A stretch of 64,000 nt of DNA from NCBI GenBank assembly GCA_035582835.1, contig JAYKAV010000005.1:42168-106167 (forward strand), in the 5' to 3' direction. This DNA is from Phoebastria nigripes (Eukaryota; Chordata; Aves; Procellariiformes; Diomedeidae). The position numbers and the translations under genes were made by a program. This document shows, piece after piece, positions 26,849-39,345 of this stretch (the first letter of the stretch is position 1; every line of letters starts with the position of its first letter). Below the pieces are notes generated by a model that saw nothing but the letters and a program-made list of their open reading frames with translations, did not search any database and was not told where the DNA came from.

Positions 26849-26960
26849 AGGAGAAAAGCAGCAAGAAAGTTTTATAAAGAAGAGCAAGCATTAAAAAAAA
26901 TCTTCAGAGAAAGTCAGAAGAAAACATGCCAGATAAAGGAGGCAGCAAGACAGTAGAATA

Positions 26961-26993
26961 CTGTAGTGCAGTGTAGTGCAGTGTAGTGTAGCA
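26961..26993. repeat. Short tandem repeat of GTAGTGCAGT-type units
   Basis: About three copies of a 10-base unit (TGTAGTGCAG) with small changes in the last copy. A simple minisatellite. Confidence 0.8.
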
Positions 26994-27566
26994 CAAAAAA
27001 TGCTCAGTTTATATGTTGTCTATCAAGTAGAGTGCTTGCACCACAATGCCTGTCTACTTCCACTTTGAGATTGGGTTTGCAGTTTCCTATACCTCTGGCA
27101 ACTTTTTACTCTTCAGACTGAAATACTCCACTTTGAACTCTTCTTTTTGAGTCTGTATCCATACTTTCACTGGGCCTCTTTCTTCTATCCTGTTGACTAT
27201 CAGAAAAATAACAGGAAGACAATATAACAGTATGAGCCTTATGACATTCAGAAACTGGGTTAAAATTAGGCTCTGAATAAAATAAGCTTCTAATTTCTTT
27301 GCTATGAAGATTTTAGCCTTCTACTGAGTGGACAAAAAGCCAGACATTTTGCAAGTAGGGAGTGGAGATATATTTGTACCTTTATCCCTCCTTATAAGAC
27401 TTCAGCAACTTACAAGCAGCTTATAAGAAGGTTTACACTCACACGTGCACAGTACACACTTTTTAAAATTAAGAGACCTCTGATTTTATTCCTACACAAT
27501 ATGCTCAAGCTCCTCTGCGTATTACTAGAGTGTGCCCACTCCATCTTATGAATGTTCCAGCCCAGG

Positions 27567-27650
27567 CTTGTGGACACCAAAGAGGCCCTTGTCAATGGCC
27601 TGCCTTGGATCTGTGGAGACCCTCGTCAATGGTCTCTCTCTGCTGATGCC
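27567..27650. repeat. Imperfect local duplication of about 40 bp
   Basis: The segment with CTTGTGGACACC...CCTTGTCAATGGCCTG is followed by a shorter version with CTGTGGAGACCCTCGTCAATGGTC. The second copy lacks about nine bases. This is probably an old tandem duplication; no coding sense was found. Confidence 0.5.
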
Positions 27651-29856
27651 AAGCGCTGAACTCTAGCACTGGACGTCAGAAAAAGGATGCACCTTCCATA
27701 GTTTCCCTTCATGATGCTCAGGCTGCACACAAGAGGATTCTGTCTAAAGGGTGAGATGGAAGAACGTAGAAGGATTAAGAGTTGCAGGCATCAAAGAGCA
27801 AGGACTATAGAGACAGCAACTAGTGAACTCAGAGAAGGAAGAGAAAATGAGACACGTACAAAAGAGTGGAAGGAAGATGAGACAAATGACTGCACAATAG
27901 TAAAACCATCTCTAGCTACATAATCAGCTCCAACTTCTAACAGAGTTTGCATTCAAAATTCCTGAGAAAGCCTATTTGTCAACTGATAGTATAGCTAAGA
28001 ATACGTTACATCTCCTCTAGGGGCTTGGTCCTTTTTTTTTTTCTTCTCTAAATGAAAGTAACATCTATGTGCCATATTTGAATTTGTTATGCATTATATA
28101 ATTCCATGGAAATATTTCTCCTTTTAACTCTCCCTACTCTTTTCTACCACCTCATACATTATTTTTGAAGTGGCCTAGAGATGAAATCCTAAAACCTATG
28201 TCTAGCAGGAAAAAATACTGCATCATTTAGTAGCTTTTGCAAAGACATTGCAATTAATCTTATTTGGCCCATCTTAGCAACTAGACCAAAAGAAGTTTGC
28301 ATAAACAAATTTTTTCCTGACATTTTCCAAAGTTCGGCTGCTTAAGTTTTTGATCTTAACAAGTTGCATATGTCATTTCTTAGACTATGAAGGTGAACTG
28401 GGTGATTTGGCTACAGATTCCTTTTCAACTTTCTGTTTAGTGTCCACAAAGCACTTTGGCTCACAGTCAAACAGGCAGTCTGGAAATTGCATTAAATACC
28501 CAGCTTTCTGAAATCTGGGTTCATCCAAATTCAATTTCTGAAATCTAATATGGCCTTGTCTCTCAGTTTCTTTAAAAAAAACTAATGAAACCTTACAGTA
28601 GAAGCAGTAGAGTGCTGTAGAATTAAGTCATTACAATATTCAGACTAAGATGCAGATTAAAAAGATTCATTCACAATGCAGATTAAATCCCACCTCATTT
28701 TTACACTACACTTAGAGATTATTACACCAAAAATATAATATATTAACTGCTGGTTTTTCTTTTTTTTTTTCTCTGAGGGCATAGAGGAAGTGGAGCTGTA
28801 CTTGATGCCCAATCCTGGATCAATATTCCTACTCTGCTTTCATGCCCCCCTTTCTTCCTTCACTAGCAAAACAGACCTTAAAAGTTGGCCAATACTTATG
28901 CAAATTATTTGGTGTAGAAGGAAGGAAGCATGAAAAAACTACCTACTAATTCACATTGCTGCAATAGTGAAGTAGGGTTACTAATCTCAAGAGGAAAATG
29001 GTAGCAGAAAAGAAGTAGGGTGGTCTTGATCACTGCTGGTCCATGGCAGGGTGGGCATTAGGCAGGCTCCACTGTGCTGGAGCAAAATCAGACCCAACCC
29101 TGGGAGACATCTGTTGCAGAAGGAGGAATGAAACTGCACATTTCCCAAGTGAAAGAGGGAATGAATGGTGAAGCTGAGGGACATGTCCTTTCCCTTCCAC
29201 AGGTCTATACTTAGACCTCAGCATTTTCCCTCTATGATAAAACACACAAAATCCCCAGAGAACTATGCTGGACAATTACACACATGATCAAAAGTCCCTG
29301 GATTCCCATTCAGAGGATGGCCCTCTGAATTAATGAAAGGTAGGGAAGAATCCCTGTGGATGACTGAAACAGATAATTATTTAAGTTAAGCACAGCACTG
29401 AGGCTAATTAGGAAGAAACTCAAAGGGATAGAAGGTCAGTTGAGCTTGATAGACCGATGGTGTTTTTTATTGGCTTACATCTCTCAATCACAATCTTACG
29501 GTTTCTAGGCAGCAAAATCTGGTCACATGTAATAGCCATTTCCCTAGCGTCTAGTTAGCCAGAAAAGATAGGTAACAGGTATAGGCAGAGATTTGCTTAT
29601 GAAAGACAATTTCAGCTGCAATGCGGAGCTGGTATAGTTTATAATTTTAAATCTGTGTCTGTTCAGGCTGGTGATCTCTTTGCTAGTTTTTCATACAGTA
29701 TCCTTTATTTTGTTCCATTACTGCTATAACATGCTTTCAAAATGCTTTAAACAATCATTTAACAACAACAAGGTACATTTATCAGCCTACCAGCTTACCT
29801 ACAGAGCATCTCCCAAAGCTATTTGTAGATGAATTTCATGTCACTGAATTGTCTGA

Positions 29857-29896
29857 ATAACTGGTAATAACATGCCATAACTAGTAATAACATGCC
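29857..29896. repeat. 20-bp tandem duplication, one mismatch
   Basis: ATAACTGGTAATAACATGCC (29857-29876) is immediately repeated with one G-to-A change at 29877-29896. It looks like a recent replication-slippage duplication. Confidence 0.9.
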
Positions 29897-32589
29897 AATC
29901 TACAATGTAGCCAGAAAGAAACCACTGAAATTACATGTTCTAAATATACACTCTAATAAAAACAGTGGAAAGTCAAATAGCTAAAGACATAAAGAACAGA
30001 CTAAGATGTGACTGGCAGCACAGTTCAAATATTAGAGGATATGCTGTAAAATAAAACAAAATTAAAAATAAAAGAAAAAATACTGTAATAGCAGAAAAAG
30101 AAATCATTGTCACAATAACATTTGCATGTATATAAAATTCACATTCAAACTGAGCATGAGAATTTCAAATTCCTTGCAGAATATCGCACAAGAGGTGCTC
30201 TTCAGGCTCCTGCTCTTTCTGGTACCATGGGGCAAAGATCTCCATAGTAAGTAGCTGTGATCAGGGACAAATCAGGAGAATAAAGCTGTTTTGCTTTCAG
30301 CTAGTAACAAGGTTTACTAAACATGCCTGGCTAATTCTAATCTAAAACATGCCATTCCTCGGAGTCCCAGAGAAAAGTACAGAATTTAACAATGATGACT
30401 CAGAGGCAGAAAGACAGTAGTGGTGCTAGTTCAGGTATAATGATCCCTGAGAGCCCTGCTAGTGCCAGTGGATGTGCTCCATCTTTAGAAAAAAACAACA
30501 AACATATCAGCAGCAACTGAGGCACTCAGCAAGCAATCAAACCATTTAAGAGACTAACCCTCCTGCAAAGCGTTGTGGGGAAAGTCTGAATTCAGCAGTC
30601 AATGATATTTTTCGTCCTGCAGAAAGCCAAATCCAGAAGCAGTGAGAGAGCTTAAACTGTAACTTCATTTTTCATTAAGATCAGCATTTGGTGGTTTTTA
30701 TTCCAGCTGTTTTGTCATTTGTGTCAGTATGTTCAGAGTTCTTTCCCCGAAAAAAAGGAAACGAGTTTCTTCATCTACTGCAGAGAGCCCTGGCTGTTAG
30801 CAATACTCCGGAGCGGAATGAGGTGCAGCTCAAACCTAATGCTACTCTGCAACAGAGTAACAGAGCAGCATCCAGTCTATCACTTCACCCTCAGTGTAAA
30901 GTGAATTTAGCTATGCCCTTTGCGTAGTCACAGGTCTCCATCATACCTCAAAACCATCCAAGTGTTTCTTGAATTCAGCCCATAAATAGAACAGCTAATG
31001 CAGATTCAGATTTTAATTCTGTAATTCCCTAATAAAAGCCAGTATCTTGTTTAGAACAACACAGCGTACCAAGCACTGTAGCCTAAAAACTAAACAGATT
31101 GGCACACTATAACAGGGTGTAATCCACAAAACATTATACTGCTGAAGAGAACTCACCTCCCAGTGCCCTTCGCAACATGCACCATATACAACAGTCACTA
31201 CTGGAGTACAGCCAGGTCACCTCAGAAAACCAGGCAACCTTCTACTAGCCATCAAAACACACAAACATATAAAGAGCATCCACAATTAAAAATTCCAGTG
31301 TGTCAGCTAATCATTCAAAATGACAATGAAAAGATGTAGAATAAGCATTGGCCAAAGCTTCTATTATAAAGTGCCGAATGAAATACAGATGGAGGGATGA
31401 ATAACTTGTCAGATTGTTTCTAAAACCCAGCAATATTTTCGGAGAAGTTGTTGCAGGAATATGTTTCTCAAACTGAATTTTAGAGATACTAACTATACTG
31501 ACTATATCTCTGGTGACCTAACTGACAGAAGTTATTTTACAATGGCTATAATACCTTGAGTATTGGGATTCATCTCTCTTCCCTTCTGTACTTAGAACCT
31601 TTACAGATCTGCACCATCAGCAAGACCCAGCCATTAAAATCTACCTGAGGAAAAAGTGAAAAAACCACTAATTTGTTATTCTGCTATTGATGTGGGATCT
31701 AGGGAAGGACTAGTAGACATTTGTCACATGCATTTTTAACTCATCTGCCTCACAATAGCATCTCTATAGACTGCCAAGACAAGGACATTTGAAGATGCAG
31801 TTTTAGGAGAGTGCCAATAGCTTGCCAGGCAGTAAACTGAGAATCCTTTTTATCAGGTAAGGCGTCCTTAATATGCACCTTAAACACCTATTTCTACAGC
31901 CTTTGCTCTTTTCACTCTGCTAAATTTCTATAAGGATCAGCACCCATGATAAGCTCTGGGCTTGCTCTGTCTATGGTCTCAGAGCTCTGCGTTTTAGCGT
32001 GGTGCTCTGTTATCTGAGCATTTATACGGTAAATGAAAATAGGATCTTAATGTTGATAAGAAAGAATCATCATTAAAGTAGTGCAATAATAAGTATGCAT
32101 AATATAGCAGTGTGCATAAATAGACTTAAAATATATAAAAAAAAGAATAAGAACATTTTTCCTTAAATAGTAACAAGAATAAAAATTTTAGGCAACAGAT
32201 TGGATGTTTTTGTTGATGTCTCAAGAATCATTTGGAGAAAGATTTTCAGAACAACAACTTTCTTCAGAACCCATCATTCAAAACCTATAAACAAAAATGT
32301 TGACAGATATAAAAGGTCAAAATGTTTTTTTCTGAGAACAGTTAGAAAGAAAAGATACAACTGATGAAGACATAACATTAAATTGCAGAGACACCCTAGT
32401 GCAAGCAGAGATCAATCCACCCTTTCAGAGCATGTTGCCAAATTTCTGTTTTTTGTATTTGAGAGCCAAAAAACCAGTATATTTTAATTAAATTGCATTT
32501 AGCCTCAGAAAGGGAGTAAAATAAATGTAATAACAGCTCCAAAGGATCAGCTTTATATATGTGAAAATTTTCACAAGCAAGTAGACTGA

Positions 32590-32974
32590 GGTGGGGAAGA
32601 AGTTGGAAGGGGACACAGCCGAGACAGCTCACCTGATTTGGCCAAAGGGATATTCCATACCATGTAACATCATGCTCAAAAATAACATCATGCTCAACTG
32701 GGGTAGAGGAAGAAGGGGTTGGGGGGGGTTGGGCTTCCAAGGTGGCCCTCAGAGACTGGCAGGGCATTGCTTATTTTATGGGAGGTGGTGAGTGATTGCT
32801 TTTGCATCATTTGGTTATTTTCCGCTTTCCTTCACTTTATTAAACTGTCCTAATTTTGACCCACAGGTTTTCTCACTTTCGCTGTTCCTATTCTCTCTGC
32901 TGTCCTGCTGGAGGGTAGGGAGGAGCAAATGGCTCTGTGGGTGCTTAGCTGCTGGCTGTGGTCAACCCACAACA
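32590..32974 (+). mobile_element. Old, 5'-incomplete ERV LTR
   Basis: Shares with the LTR at 56938-57473 the blocks CCAAAGGGATATTCCATACC, then a CATCATGCTCA block, GGTGGTGAGTGATTGC, a TTTATTAAACTGTC polyadenylation region and the end CCCACAACA at 32974. The first third of the LTR (TGTCCTGG...TAGAGTTAATTTTC) is missing or unrecognisable. Inside, AACATCATGCTCAA occurs twice within about 35 bases (32663-32697), a local duplication in the place of the single CRE-containing block of its relatives; here TGACGTCA has decayed to TAACATCA. A G-rich part (32715-32733) follows. No internal retroviral sequence is seen next to it. The minus-strand frame crossing it (32396-32767) is a chance frame. Confidence 0.82.
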
Positions 32975-34849
32975 TTGATGAACACAGATACACCTTGTCT
33001 CCCTACATACTGTACTAAAGGTCATTGAAATAACTTTTTTTACTATGTAGTCATGCAGGAAACACAAACATCCCAAACACCCTTTACCATTTGCCTATGT
33101 TTTCTTCTTTTATTTGGGGGGTAGGGGTGGCAGTGTTGTTTTGTTTTAAGAATTCTTGTACAATTCTGTAAGGTCATTATTAAGTATTCACATGTGATAC
33201 ATTTAGGGTTAAAAAAAAAAGGTAAGATGAAACTGTAAATGAAACAAAAGTTTCACCAGAAAATGCTGTTTAATTGAACCAGATGTACTTCTCTTCAGCC
33301 ATTACAGGTGAATTTTCTGTTACATTCTTAAAGGTTGGATCTCAGGGGATTTCTGAATCTCATCTCCACTGGGTCCAGACATATCCCCCATCACACCCCA
33401 GACATTAGAGTTTCCAGAGTGGAAACTCACAGGCAGCTGATCAGTTAAATTGATTTGTTTTCTGTTTTAATTTGTATTAATAGCACAAAGTTGAAATTTA
33501 GCTAAGCAGCTGTGGGATTTTGTGGGACATTTTATTTTGAAACAGTAAATCCTCACATTCCCCTGATGAGACTAAGAATTTTCAGTTTATGTGAGTGGGT
33601 AGGTAGAAATGACCTATGAACGAGTTAGGATTGAAACCAAGATTTCATTAAAAAAAAAAAAAAAATCCCATGAACTAGAAAAATACTTTTATTCACGCAT
33701 CTTTATAATTAAAGTGCCAAAATTCAGGCCCCTTTTGTATATATAGCACAATACAACCTTTACTTACATGTGCTTACAGCAGTCTCAAATAAGAATCACG
33801 CTTAATTTCCGTACAGCTCCTATACCTTTTTTTGAAATCAGGATTAAAAAAAAATATCTGAGATTGGATCTGAGCTTGCAAGAAATTGACTTTCCTTAGG
33901 AAGCAGCTGACGACTTATGCGGCCTTAACACCTATTTTGTGTAGTGTAAAGGAGGCTAACTGCTACTCTGCTGACTTCATTAGGAGCAGGGAACATTCTC
34001 CTGCAGGATCAGAGCTTGCGTGGCAAATGGCTAAAAATGCAAGCCCTGGTCATCACCCTTTTCACAGAAAGAAGAGAAACAGGAAAGCTTCCAGGAGTGC
34101 AATAACATTGTTTCAGCTTCAACCATGCTGCAAGAACTGACTTAAACACTCTTTTTTATATATGTATCCTCATTAAATTGAAAGTGTTAATTCTGCACAG
34201 TTTAGCTCATAATACCAATCATTTCATTGGCAGGCTTTTTCATTCTCACAGAAAGTGAAGAAGTCCCCAGGTGCTAACCGTATTTGTAGGTGAAAATGCA
34301 GTAATTTAAAACGTAATCTTTTGTAACTTTATCAGTACTCCACAATAGACACTTAATAACATGCCTGATCAGAAATGGATTTTAACCTCAGAATTAGTAA
34401 GGCTCTAAAATTCTTCAGTGAATAATTTAGGATTTTCAATTTCCTTCTTACAGTGTAACAGCTATTCATTAAATAGTTGCATTTTTCATAGATAGGCATA
34501 GTATATAATGGGGTTAGGGGCTCAGGGACAAAGCAAGAAAAACATTTGGGAGTCTAAGTGTCACTGAATTCACTCTTGAAACAAAAACTGCTGTCCTCCA
34601 CTATCTCAGTTGTTTTCTAACCCCAAAGGCATCCCATCGCCATAGGCATTTAATATTTCAGCATGGAATTTCCACCAGTGCTTACAGTTTCTCTGATGGA
34701 CAGTCCAGAATCACCTCCATCTTGCACGTACCAGGCAGCTTGGTACTCAAATATTGGCTCAGTTCTGTCAGGACCCACGAGCACAGAGAGGGTGTCACCT
34801 GGAAGGTTTTTTCTGGTGGGCATTTCCCTCGTACAAGTGATAAATCCAT
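32975..34849. other. Spacer, nothing recognised
   Basis: AT-rich sequence between two old LTR pieces. A short A-run is near 33650 and a G-rich patch near 33115. The 200 bases before 34850 are open in both strands but match no family I know; part of this could be diverged LTR. Confidence 0.45.
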
Positions 34850-35044
34850 CTGCTGGTGGGAGGTGAAGAGTGATTGCCTTTGCATCACTTGTGAGATTTT
34901 TTTTCTTCCCTTATTAAATTGTCTTAGTCTTGAACCATGAGTTTTTCTTGCTTGTGCTCTTCTAATTCTCTGCCCCATCCCACTGGGCGGAGTGAGCAAG
35001 TGACTGGGTGGGGGTTTAGCTGCTGGCAGGGTTCAACGCCACCC
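34850..35044 (+). mobile_element. Old ERV LTR, 3' fragment
   Basis: Carries the 3' half of the same general LTR group as 32590-32974: a GGTG-rich start with GAGTGATTGCCTTTGCATCA, a CTTATTAAATTGTC polyadenylation region, CCCCATCCCACTGGG, TGAGCAAGTGACTGG, TTTAGCTGCTGGCAGGG, and a decayed end near 35044. The 5' half is not recognisable in the 200 bases upstream. Eroded and probably an ancient solo LTR. Confidence 0.72.
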
Positions 35045-38000
35045 GCTACAGCAAGGGATATTTAACATTTTAAAGTGTAATACTACAATTCTCAAGTCAC
35101 CAAAGCGAAAGACAGAGGACTTTATTCTGACTGCAGATCTTCTGACTGGTAGGTAACAGAGTAAATTTCTTCAGTGCTTACCCCAGTGCATATACTATAG
35201 CAAAATGGCATTTTAAAAATACCAACACTGAAGCTAGCTTCCAGCTGCCTCACATCACAGTTATTCTATCTGTCCTTGGGATACAATTTCCAATAACACA
35301 GCTGACTGCAGCATTTGAAGTTCAGATGCTCACAAATAATAAGCTACCTACATCAGGGCCCAGGAAAGATTCCAGACCTTAAACCAAAAAGTGCAGTCCT
35401 CAAACTGCTGCCAAGCTTGTCGCCACATGCTTTTTTGCCATCTGAATTGTACTTCAGGGCAAGTCCACAGCTGCTGCCACACCGGAAAGCCAAACAACTT
35501 GGTTCCCATTTAGGGCTGAGGACTAAAAGACACTATTCACAGCCAGCAGTTGTCCAGCCTGTATCTCCTGAGGGGTCCAGTCTGAGAGGGAGAGTCTTTA
35601 ATGATACTGGGCAGAGCATGCTCAGCACAAAACACAGCAGCTACAGTGATGTTCACAGAAACTCGAGCTCAGCCTGAAGACATTCAAAGCCTCTCTTCCA
35701 GCCTTCCAGAATAGCACCTTAACCACCCTCAGCTCCTTGGGAAAGAGAAAAACCTTCTCTCCTGCACTGCCCTGCAGCAGAGACCTCTCTTTTGGCCTTG
35801 CATATTGGCTGTGCTCAGTTCTGCGCTACTCGCTGTTGTCATCCCAGGGCTCTGATGGCTCAGGACGTGGGCACAGCAATTCTTCCTGCTGCAAAATACT
35901 TTACTGACACGTGATGGATAAAGATCCATGGCTCTGGTCTGTCACCAAATACTAAACTGTGTTTAATGTACAGTCTGAGCTTCTCAAGCACTGTACTAAA
36001 TTTTGCATATTGCTTTTGGTTTTTCTCTCCCAAGTTATTAGTATTTGTAATAAATGTCACTAACAGGATTAATTCAGTTGGAAGGTCCCATTGTTTTAGC
36101 TAGGACCCAAAAAAATCTGCAACAATGAGTATTCAAAATTACCATGCAGTTACATGACTACCAAATAATTTAAGTATATGAAAGCAACTTTGCATTGGGT
36201 ATAACTTCAGGTTATAGACAATGACTTGTTCCAGCACTTGCAGGGCATGAAAAGCCATACACTTCAATCGCTATAATTCCTTGAGAATTCTCTGTTCCAA
36301 CATCCATGTTCTATAAGGACAGACAACAATATTTGACTCTAAATTGCATGTTTTTGAATTCTATGACATTTTTTCCTACTGACAATAGCAAAGCCCCAGC
36401 TGCAATTTGGTAACTGTGTCACACTTCAAATAATGCCTTATCTTTAAGTTTTGAAATCCATTTAGTTTAATGTTTTGTTTATAGTAGGATCACATTCTCA
36501 CAATTCACAAAAGACAAACATTTTTATCAGGAATCTTTAAATGCATTCTAGAAAGTCATACTCACTACGGATTAAAGCTGACCTCTGGAGTTACCATTTG
36601 AATGATTTATGTTTCTGAAACAAAAATCTTGATGACAGTGTGACATATGCAAAAAGAAATACACTGAAAAAAATGCTAGGAAGTTCAGTTATGCTCATAA
36701 ATAAACATAACCTCATCATTTTTAGAGTGATGCTGTCCAAAAAGACATGAATCTGAGATTCCAAAATAATATTACGTCCAACTTTGCANAAGTAACTTTC
36801 AGTTCCTGAAATAGTTTCCACCTGGGGACACTGTAGTATGTGCTATTTTCCTTTTATTAGTTAATCTCATAGTTTTGCTTCATTCTCATCAATAAAATTC
36901 TGGGATAACAGTAAGACAGCTTAAATGACTGGGATTTATTCTGTTGTGGTAGTGACATAGCGCATGGACTAGAGATGTAGGAGCTGTCTATTTGTAGTTT
37001 TATATACTGAAAGAGATTGTCAAAGATATCTAGAGCTGTAAGTTATTTTAGACTTTATATTAAAATAAGCTCAGAGGCAGAATGAAAAATCTGTCTTGTA
37101 TCACATACTCTAAGGTGTTCTGAGGTGTAACTGCATGTTCATTTGTTGTAGCCAATATTGTTAGACTATGTCTAGCAAAGTCATCTGGTGATTCCCAGTA
37201 TCACTATCCAAAGATAAAAGAAAAGCAGAGTAGTTTTCAGCAGTTCCTACAAGAAATCTTTACTGTGAATCATGTGATGTTGGGAGATTTTCAGCTAAAT
37301 AAGTTCCTGAACTCCACTAATTTCCAAAGAACTCACTGGGCTAATCTGCTATAACTGCTGCTGAAGCTGGCAAATACTGTGTGCAAATATGATATTCCAA
37401 ACACATTTACACAAACTCAGGTCAAATACATGTGACTCATGATGTTTACACTTTTATTATTTCCTTGCAGACTGAAATACACTGGGGAAACTCACAGTAT
37501 TCTTGAAGCTGACAGAAAACAAACAGAAGGTAAGAAATGATGGAGTCATATGACAACCAAAGCACCTGATTAAAAGAGATTTCTGCCACTTTAAAGAGCC
37601 AGGTATAAAGCAGGAGAGCAGTTTTCTAAATATTTATATCATATATTATAATAACCACATAATGCATAGCAAGGAAGAATAAATAGAGTAATCTTCCTTC
37701 CAGCTAAGTTTTCAGACAGTCATTTAATTCTGCAACAGTTGAGACACTAGAAAACCATACACATAATTATCCTTATCCTTCATGTCATGAAACAAAATGC
37801 CAACAAGCAAGTTCAGACTTGTTGACTGCCAAGAAATTTATTATAATCGAAGTAAATATGGAAAAACATTGCTAATCCATGTGTTTTATACGTGACGGTT
37901 CAGTCCCTTTATTTGATGGGGGCATTATTATAATCATGCAACAGAAATATTTAATTGCTAACTCATAACGAAATACAGAGTTTAAAAGGGCAAAGTTTAA

Positions 38001-38924
38001 TAATATATTTGGTATGTATAACAAGATGTCTAAGGCTGTAAAGATACATCAGCATGCACACAGTGTCAACTGAATTATCATAGATTAACAGGTATCATAA
38101 TTAGAGTTGTGATCTGAGCAAGTCTAGCATAAAATGAGACTTTTTTGAAAGGTGATGCACATTTAAGATTAAGAGATCAAGAATGAGGGGCATGCATGTT
38201 CATTCCATAGAGGATCTCAAAATCACTTCAAGGGTAATAAAAACAAAAAATAAAAGTTAAAGAATTTAACATCATATTTTTTAATTTGTCTTTAAAATTT
38301 TTTCGCGTTTGTATTTCAGTTTATCCAATGCCTTTGTCACATCTTATAAGATAAACTGAGGAGGCTGAAACAAAGTCTCTCAAATCTGAGGGAAGTGCTC
38401 TAGCCTTAGGACTATTGTACAAAAGGCAAGTATTGCCATCATTTACAGGCAGCGGTAACTTCTAATCAACTCCTGAAAGCTGAACTGGAGGGGTGCCATA
38501 CTGCAGTTTTTGGATGGGCTTGATTCAGGGCTGCAAGCAGGTGCCTAAGCTCTCAAAAGTGGTGGAACGTCAGTGACATCCTGTTCTTCTGTATTTCCCC
38601 TTTATCCAAATCTATGTGGCCCTCTTACTCAGAGTACTGACTTCTAGGACCACTTTATTGTACATCCCAAAGCACTGTCTTAGGAGCCTGAGCACCTTCA
38701 CTCCAGGGTCTGGACATCAGCAGCCAGGTGCCTAAAAGCTCAGCATTCCTAAATTACCCAAACCCAGATCCTCCCGAAACAGAACAAGATCTTCCATTAG
38801 CATTTCATAAATTAATTTATAAAAGTCTACACTGCGGAAGCTGCCTCTTAGGTATGCAATCAGGCCTCTAGGTAGTAAATAATTTTTTTCATGGCATTCT
38901 TTTCTTCTCTTTGTTCATTATCAC
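35045..38924. other. Non-repetitive stretch, no gene recognised
   Basis: No gene recognised. A 120-codon frame at 35315-35677 (+) has no recognisable domain. The part at about 38520-38760 contains the word AGGTGCCTAA twice, a word echoed near 7480 (TTAGGTGCCTAC), which might be a trace of an old repeat. One ambiguous base is at 36789. Confidence 0.5.
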
Positions 38925-39345
38925 AGAGAGGAAGGATCATCTCCCTAAACCTGCTGGCAATGCTCTTCCTAATGCAGTCCAGGAGGCTGTTGGCCACCTT
39001 TGCCACTGGAACATATTGCTGGTTCACATTCAGTTTATTGACCAGGACCCCCAGGTCCTTTTCTGCAAAGGTGCTTTCCCTCCATTTGGTCCCCGACATG
39101 TATTGGTGCCTGGGGTTATTCCTGCCCAGGTGCAGGAGTTGGCTTCTCCTTTCGTTGAACTTCGTGAAATTCCTATTGGCCCATTTTTCCAGCCTGTTGA
39201 GATCCGTCTGAATGGGAGCACAACCTTCTGATCTATCAACTGCTCCTCCCAATTTTGTATCATCTCCAAACTTGTTGAGGGTGCACTCTGACTCATCATC
39301 TAAGTCATTAATGAAGATATTAAACAGTACAGGACCCAGTATCAA
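38925..39345 (-). pseudogene. CR1 reverse-transcriptase relic (palm/thumb part)
   Basis: A roughly 140-residue open stretch. LGPVLFNIFINDLDD is followed by CTLNKFGDDTKLGGAVD, where the catalytic box that is normally A-D-D has become G-D-D with the two aspartates kept. Then come RLEKWANRNFTKFNERR, LHLGRNNPRHQY, EKDLGVLVN and CIRKSIASRFREM. This is the C-terminal half of a non-LTR reverse transcriptase. The preceding GIPQG block lies one frame away: the distance to LGP is one base short, so a single-base deletion near 39345 broke the gene. Not functional. The reading starts here at a TTG only because the true frame is broken upstream. Confidence 0.88.

Larger units (their letters stand above)
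21830..32589. other. Long non-repetitive AT-rich stretch with several structural motifs
   Basis: About 10.7 kb with no recognisable gene. Listed separately are a 19-bp perfect hairpin (22835-22880), a (TA)n tract with an adjacent 16-bp perfect hairpin (26050-26109), a G-quadruplex motif (26819-26848), a short tandem repeat (26961-26993), an imperfect duplication (27567-27650) and a 20-bp tandem duplication (29857-29896). Open frames of up to about 100 codons (for example 25930-26241 +) cross the TA tract or hairpin and do not look coding. Single ambiguous bases are at 23671 and 24198. Confidence 0.55.

Noticed and set aside
32396..32767. A 123-codon minus-strand frame sharing the peptide HDV-WYGISLWP with a frame at 57052-57282.
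   Set aside because: The shared peptide comes from reading the antisense strand of two related LTRs, not from a gene family.
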